A DNA stretch of 8,781 bases from Oscillospiraceae bacterium (lineage in GTDB: Bacteria; Bacillota; Clostridia; Oscillospirales; Ruminococcaceae), in contig JAGPHI010000021.1 of the NCBI GenBank assembly GCA_018055565.1, positions 1 to 8,781 of the forward strand, in the 5' to 3' direction. Position 1 is the stretch's first letter. Each line of letters begins with the position of its first letter. The notes below the pieces were generated by a model. The model was not told where the DNA came from. It did not search any database and saw only the letters and a program-made list of their open reading frames with translations. Of the stretch, positions 6,498 to 8,781 are shown in pieces. The position numbers and the translations under genes were made by a program.

Positions 6498-7901
6498 ATG
6501 GCCTCTTTAACACAGCTGATTCATCGCGACACCCCGCTTACCAACAAGGAGCAAATCGGCATTGTGCTGGCGCTTAGCCTGCCCAGCATTGTCGAACAAA
6601 TTATGATTACCATGATGCAGTACATCGACACCGCAATGGTGGGCACGCTGGGTGCCGGCGCCACGGCGGCCATCGGGGTTGTTAGCACAACCATATGGCT
6701 GTTTAATGGGTTTTTGGGCGCGGCGGGCGTGGGCTTTTCGGTGCAGGTGGCACAGCATCTGGGCGCAAAGCGCACCGACGCGGCCAAAGACGTTACCCGA
6801 CAAGCCGTTTTATTCAACGTGGTGTTTGGCTTATTGGTGGCGGGGGCGGGCTTTGCGCTTTCGTTTGTTTTGCCGCAGATTTTGGGCGCAGACGCGTCCA
6901 TCGTGCAAGACGCAGGCACCTATTTTGCCATTGTGGCGCTTTCGATGCCGTTTATGCTGTCGGAACAATTGTTCGCGGGCATTTTACGCGCCACGGGGGA
7001 CACCAAAACCCCGATGCGCCTAAATGTAATGGCTTGCTTTTTGGATGTAATTTTTAACTATTTTCTCATTTATCCTACGCGCACGGTGCACCTGTTTGGC
7101 ACGGCGGTGCGCATGCCGGGCGCAGGGCTTGGCGTGGCGGGCGCGGCGCTAGGCAGCGCACTGGCAATTGCCGTGGTGGCAGTTTTGCTGGCTTTTGTGG
7201 TATATCAAAAGGAAACGCCTGTGCAAATAGATTTTAAACAAAAATACCGCTTTACCAAAGATTGCCTTGCGCACACAGCGGCAATCGGCGTGCCCGTGGC
7301 GCTTGAGCGCGCCACGTTAAATATCGCGCAAATTGTAATCACCGCGCTGATTGCAGGGCTTGGCACCGTTAGCATCGCGGCCAATCACCTTGCCGTAACC
7401 GCCGAGGCGCTAAGCTATCTGCCGGCTTACGGCGTTGCCGCCGCGGCCACCACGCTTGTGGGGCAGGCCATCGGCGCGAAGCGCGAGGATTTGGCCTTGC
7501 GCTTTGCATGGCTGTGTACGCGGCTTGGGATGCTGATTATGACAGGCACGGGGCTTTTGCTTTTGCTGTTTGCGCCGCAATTAATTGCACTGTTTACGCA
7601 GGATGCTGCGGTGATATCGCTGGGCGCAAAGGTTTTGCGCGTAGAGGCGTTAGCGCAGCCGCTGTTTGCTGCCTCCATTGTTGCCACGGGCGCTTTGCGC
7701 GGCGCGGGGGACAGCAAGGTGCCGTTTTACATCAGCCTTATCAGTATGTGGGGCGTGCGCATCACCGCTGCGCTGCTATTGGCGCCACGCGTGGGGCTTT
7801 TGGGCGTATGGATTGCCATGTGCGGCGAATTGTGCGTGCGCGGGCTGATTTTCTTGTGGCGGCTTCGCAGCAAAAAATGGCTGCATGCGCACCGCATTTA
7901 A
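6498..7901 (+). CDS. MATE family multidrug/cation efflux transporter
   Basis: A 467-residue membrane transporter of the MATE family (NorM/DinF-like), which exports organic cations, drugs or metabolites using a Na+ or H+ gradient. The sequence is hydrophobic throughout, with about 12 helices. The family's two-fold internal repeat is plain: GILRATGDTKTP (161-172) mirrors GALRGAGDSKVP (398-409), and QHLGAKRTDAAK in the first half mirrors QAIGAKREDLAL in the second. The first helix region LSLPSIVEQIMITMMQYIDTAMVG is typical. Length is normal (450-480). The start at 6498 has GGAG at 6488-6491, 6 bases upstream. It appears to be a single-gene unit after the HU terminator. The substrate cannot be told from the sequence, and nothing ties it to the sugar genes. 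Confidence 0.95.
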   Translation: MASLTQLIHRDTPLTNKEQIGIVLALSLPSIVEQIMITMMQYIDTAMVGTLGAGATAAIGVVSTTIWLFNGFLGAAGVGFSVQVAQHLGAKRTDAAKDVTRQAVLFNVVFGLLVAGAGFALSFVLPQILGADASIVQDAGTYFAIVALSMPFMLSEQLFAGILRATGDTKTPMRLNVMACFLDVIFNYFLIYPTRTVHLFGTAVRMPGAGLGVAGAALGSALAIAVVAVLLAFVVYQKETPVQIDFKQKYRFTKDCLAHTAAIGVPVALERATLNIAQIVITALIAGLGTVSIAANHLAVTAEALSYLPAYGVAAAATTLVGQAIGAKREDLALRFAWLCTRLGMLIMTGTGLLLLLFAPQLIALFTQDAAVISLGAKVLRVEALAQPLFAASIVATGALRGAGDSKVPFYISLISMWGVRITAALLLAPRVGLLGVWIAMCGELCVRGLIFLWRLRSKKWLHAHRI

Positions 7902-8135
7902 AGCGGTATTTGTATTGTACCGTACAATTATTGCAGAACAATGCAGCGCTTTTATACAGGGACACTTACTCATCAAAGCAACGCGCGCTCGCGAACTCTT
8001 ACGGGATTCGCGCGTTTATCATAGATATTTTACAATACAGAAAGGGGCTGTTCAGAATGTTATATACAACAAATCGTCCATACACCATTCGGGGGGCAGC
8101 GGCAAGCTGACCCTTCACAACACAAGGAGAACAGC
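7902..8135 (+). other. 234-bp non-coding region with dyads, before the acetyltransferase gene
   Basis: No standard gene is seen. It contains a 15-bp dyad ATTGTAC-C-GTACAAT (7914-7928), too tight for an RNA hairpin and more like a protein-binding site. A weak promoter candidate follows: TTGCAG (7931-7936), 16 bp, then TATACA (7953-7958). Perfect 8-bp GC-rich arms AACGCGCG (7980-7987) and CGCGCGTT (8009-8016) can pair, with a competing inner pairing of CGCGAA (7990-7995) with TTCGCG (8007-8012). A short ORF lies at 8057-8110. No T-run follows the GC-rich arms, so no clear terminator for the MATE gene is visible. The whole stretch could be the 5' leader of the acetyltransferase mRNA. Confidence 0.45.
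8057..8110 (+). CDS. Possible 17-codon leader peptide
   Basis: An ATG at 8057 opens 17 codons (MLYTTNRPYTIRGAAAS) ending in TGA at 8108-8110, 25 bp before the acetyltransferase start. AAAGGGG (8041-8047) lies 9 bases upstream, a usable ribosome binding site. No family is recognised, and a short ORF this size can arise by chance. If translated it would be a candidate upstream leader ORF whose translation affects the next gene. Its residues show no obvious attenuation run of one amino acid. Confidence 0.2.
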   Translation: MLYTTNRPYTIRGAAAS

Positions 8136-8585
8136 ATGCAAACAATTACACTGGCAAAAATAGACGAATCCAATTTTTTAGATTGCTTTCATTTACAATT
8201 GGCTGCGGGGCAAGAGGCCTTTGTTTCTCACCCTATTCGCAGCCTTGCGCAGGCATATGTGTATTATCAACAATGCACACCCTTTGGCATCTTGTTAGAC
8301 GGCAAAATGATTGGCTACGTAATGGTTATTTATGATTATGACGAAGAAGCGTATAATATTTGGCATTTAATGATTGACGCCGCCTTTCAGCATAAGGGAT
8401 ACGGGCGGCGCGCTATGCAAGCGGCTTTGCAGTATATTGCCACAAAGCCTTTTGGCAGCGCGGACACCGTGCTTCTAACTTGCAGCCCAGACAATACGGC
8501 GGCCTATCATTTATATTCCAGCATGGGCTTTGCGCCAACCGGCAATCGGGACGAGGAAGAGATCGAGCTAATGCTGCATTTGTAG
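8136..8585 (+). CDS. GNAT-family N-acetyltransferase, similar to spermine/spermidine acetyltransferases
   Basis: A 149-residue single-domain GNAT that would transfer an acetyl group from acetyl-CoA to an amine. The acetyl-CoA pyrophosphate loop is QHKGYG (85-90, the Q-x-x-G-x-G motif), preceded by beta-strand IWHLMIDAAF. The C-terminal part TCSPDNTAAYHLYSSMGF (115-132) carries Tyr127, at the position of the usual general-acid tyrosine, and the LYxxxGF signature. From memory, overall layout and the ending (RDEEEIELML) resemble BltD-type polyamine acetyltransferases, often found beside efflux pumps. Here the upstream neighbour is a MATE transporter, so a shared role in polyamine or toxic amine handling is possible but unproven. 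AAGGAG at 8124-8129, 6 bases upstream, fixes the start. Its TAG stop lies inside a repeat half-copy beginning at 8581. Confidence 0.88.
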   Translation: MQTITLAKIDESNFLDCFHLQLAAGQEAFVSHPIRSLAQAYVYYQQCTPFGILLDGKMIGYVMVIYDYDEEAYNIWHLMIDAAFQHKGYGRRAMQAALQYIATKPFGSADTVLLTCSPDNTAAYHLYSSMGFAPTGNRDEEEIELMLHL

Positions 8586-8593
8586 GGGCGGAT
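8581..8593 (+). repeat. Half copy of the GTAGGGGCGGAT palindromic repeat
   Basis: TGTAGGGGCGGAT matches the left arm of the full copy at 8615-8640 (12 bases identical from GTAG) and, in reverse complement, the last bases of the copy at 8754-8780 (all 13). The matching right arm is missing: the following bases read GCATACACGCGGGCGG, which do not pair back. The stop codon of the acetyltransferase gene (8583-8585) is the TAG of this repeat. Confidence 0.6.
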
Positions 8594-8614
8594 GCATACA
8601 CGCGGGCGGCAAAC

Positions 8615-8640
8615 GTAGGGGCGGATTCCATATCCGCCCG
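8615..8640 (+). repeat. Palindromic repeat, full copy (forward)
   Basis: A 26-bp unit beginning GTAGGGGCGGAT and ending ATCCGCCCG. GGGCGGAT (8619-8626) and ATCCGCCC (8632-8639) form a perfect 8-bp stem with a 5-base loop. It matches the reverse complement of 8754-8779 at 25 of 26 positions. Repeats with this GTAGGGGCG...CGCCCG form are widespread between genes in Clostridia (recalled, not searched). Confidence 0.8.
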
Positions 8641-8753
8641 TAGAACCCAATAACGCCCGCAAACGCAAAAAAACAAAACACATGCGGGTATCGGGCAAAA
8701 TTATTTGGGCGGCGTTTGTGTATTTACAATCATTGCAGGGTGTGGCCAATTTT

Positions 8754-8779
8754 CGGGCGGATATAGAATCCGCCCCTAC
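8754..8779 (-). repeat. Palindromic repeat, full copy (inverted)
   Basis: Read on the minus strand this 26-bp unit starts GTAGGGGCGGAT and ends ATCCGCCCG. GGGCGGAT (8755-8762) and ATCCGCCC (8768-8775) form a perfect 8-bp stem with a 5-base loop. It differs from the forward copy at 8615-8640 by one loop base. Confidence 0.8.
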
Positions 8780-8781
8780 AC

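Larger units (their letters stand above)
8615..8779. mobile_element. Possible MITE-like element bounded by inverted 26-bp repeats
   Basis: The two full repeat copies face each other as 26-bp terminal inverted repeats around 113 bp with no gene. Inside, CAAACGC (8660-8666) pairs with GCGTTTG (8712-8718), so the whole segment could fold into a large structure. No target-site duplication can be tested: the right flank is cut off 2 bases past the end. Two independent small palindromes in opposite orientation are an equal alternative. Confidence 0.3.

Noticed and set aside
7508..8110. 200-codon open frame overlapping the end of the MATE gene
   Set aside because: Most of it is a shadow of the MATE coding sequence in another frame; only its last 17 codons have a separate start with a ribosome binding site, reported as a possible leader.
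8581..8781. CRISPR array
   Set aside because: There are three partial or full copies in mixed orientation with unequal spacing, and no regular repeat-spacer pattern.

Overview
The window looks like chromosomal DNA from an anaerobic gut-type Firmicute, probably class Clostridia (Oscillospiraceae- or Christensenellaceae-like). This rests on strong AGGAGG-type ribosome binding sites (one reads TAAGGAGGTG), a lipoprotein sugar-binding protein with a Ser/Thr/Pro-rich linker, a sugar ABC operon with no ATPase gene, mixed base composition, and the palindromic GTAGGGGCGG...CCGCCCG repeats common in that group. This placement is inferred from sequence style and not from a database match.

All seven genes are on the + strand. 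Positions 63-5949 form a carbohydrate module: a LacI-family repressor, a lipoprotein solute-binding protein, two MalF/MalG-type permeases (the second start overlaps the first stop by one base), and a GH77 4-alpha-glucanotransferase (MalQ). The transporter proteins would capture an oligosaccharide at the cell surface and import it using an ATPase encoded elsewhere. MalQ would then disproportionate malto-oligosaccharides in the cytoplasm, and the LacI-type protein probably controls the set. MalQ makes malto-oligosaccharides the best guess for the substrate. The segments between these genes carry structure: a long, nearly perfect stem-loop between binding-protein and permease genes, and an 11-bp-arm dyad with a tandem 8-bp repeat before malQ.

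Positions 6112-6436 hold a single HU-type nucleoid protein gene with a textbook intrinsic terminator. Positions 6498-7901 encode a 12-helix MATE efflux transporter. After a 234-bp stretch without a clear gene (dyads and a possible 17-codon leader ORF) comes a GNAT acetyltransferase resembling polyamine acetyltransferases (8136-8585).

The last 200 bases contain no gene. They hold a cluster of palindromic repeats: a half copy whose TAG is the stop codon of the acetyltransferase gene, and two full 26-bp copies in opposite orientation that could be the ends of a 165-bp MITE-like element.

I see no undescribed multi-gene system. The genes are ordinary members of known families, and the points worth a second look are intergenic: the binding-protein/permease stem-loop, the malQ promoter dyad, the acetyltransferase leader region and the terminal repeat cluster.
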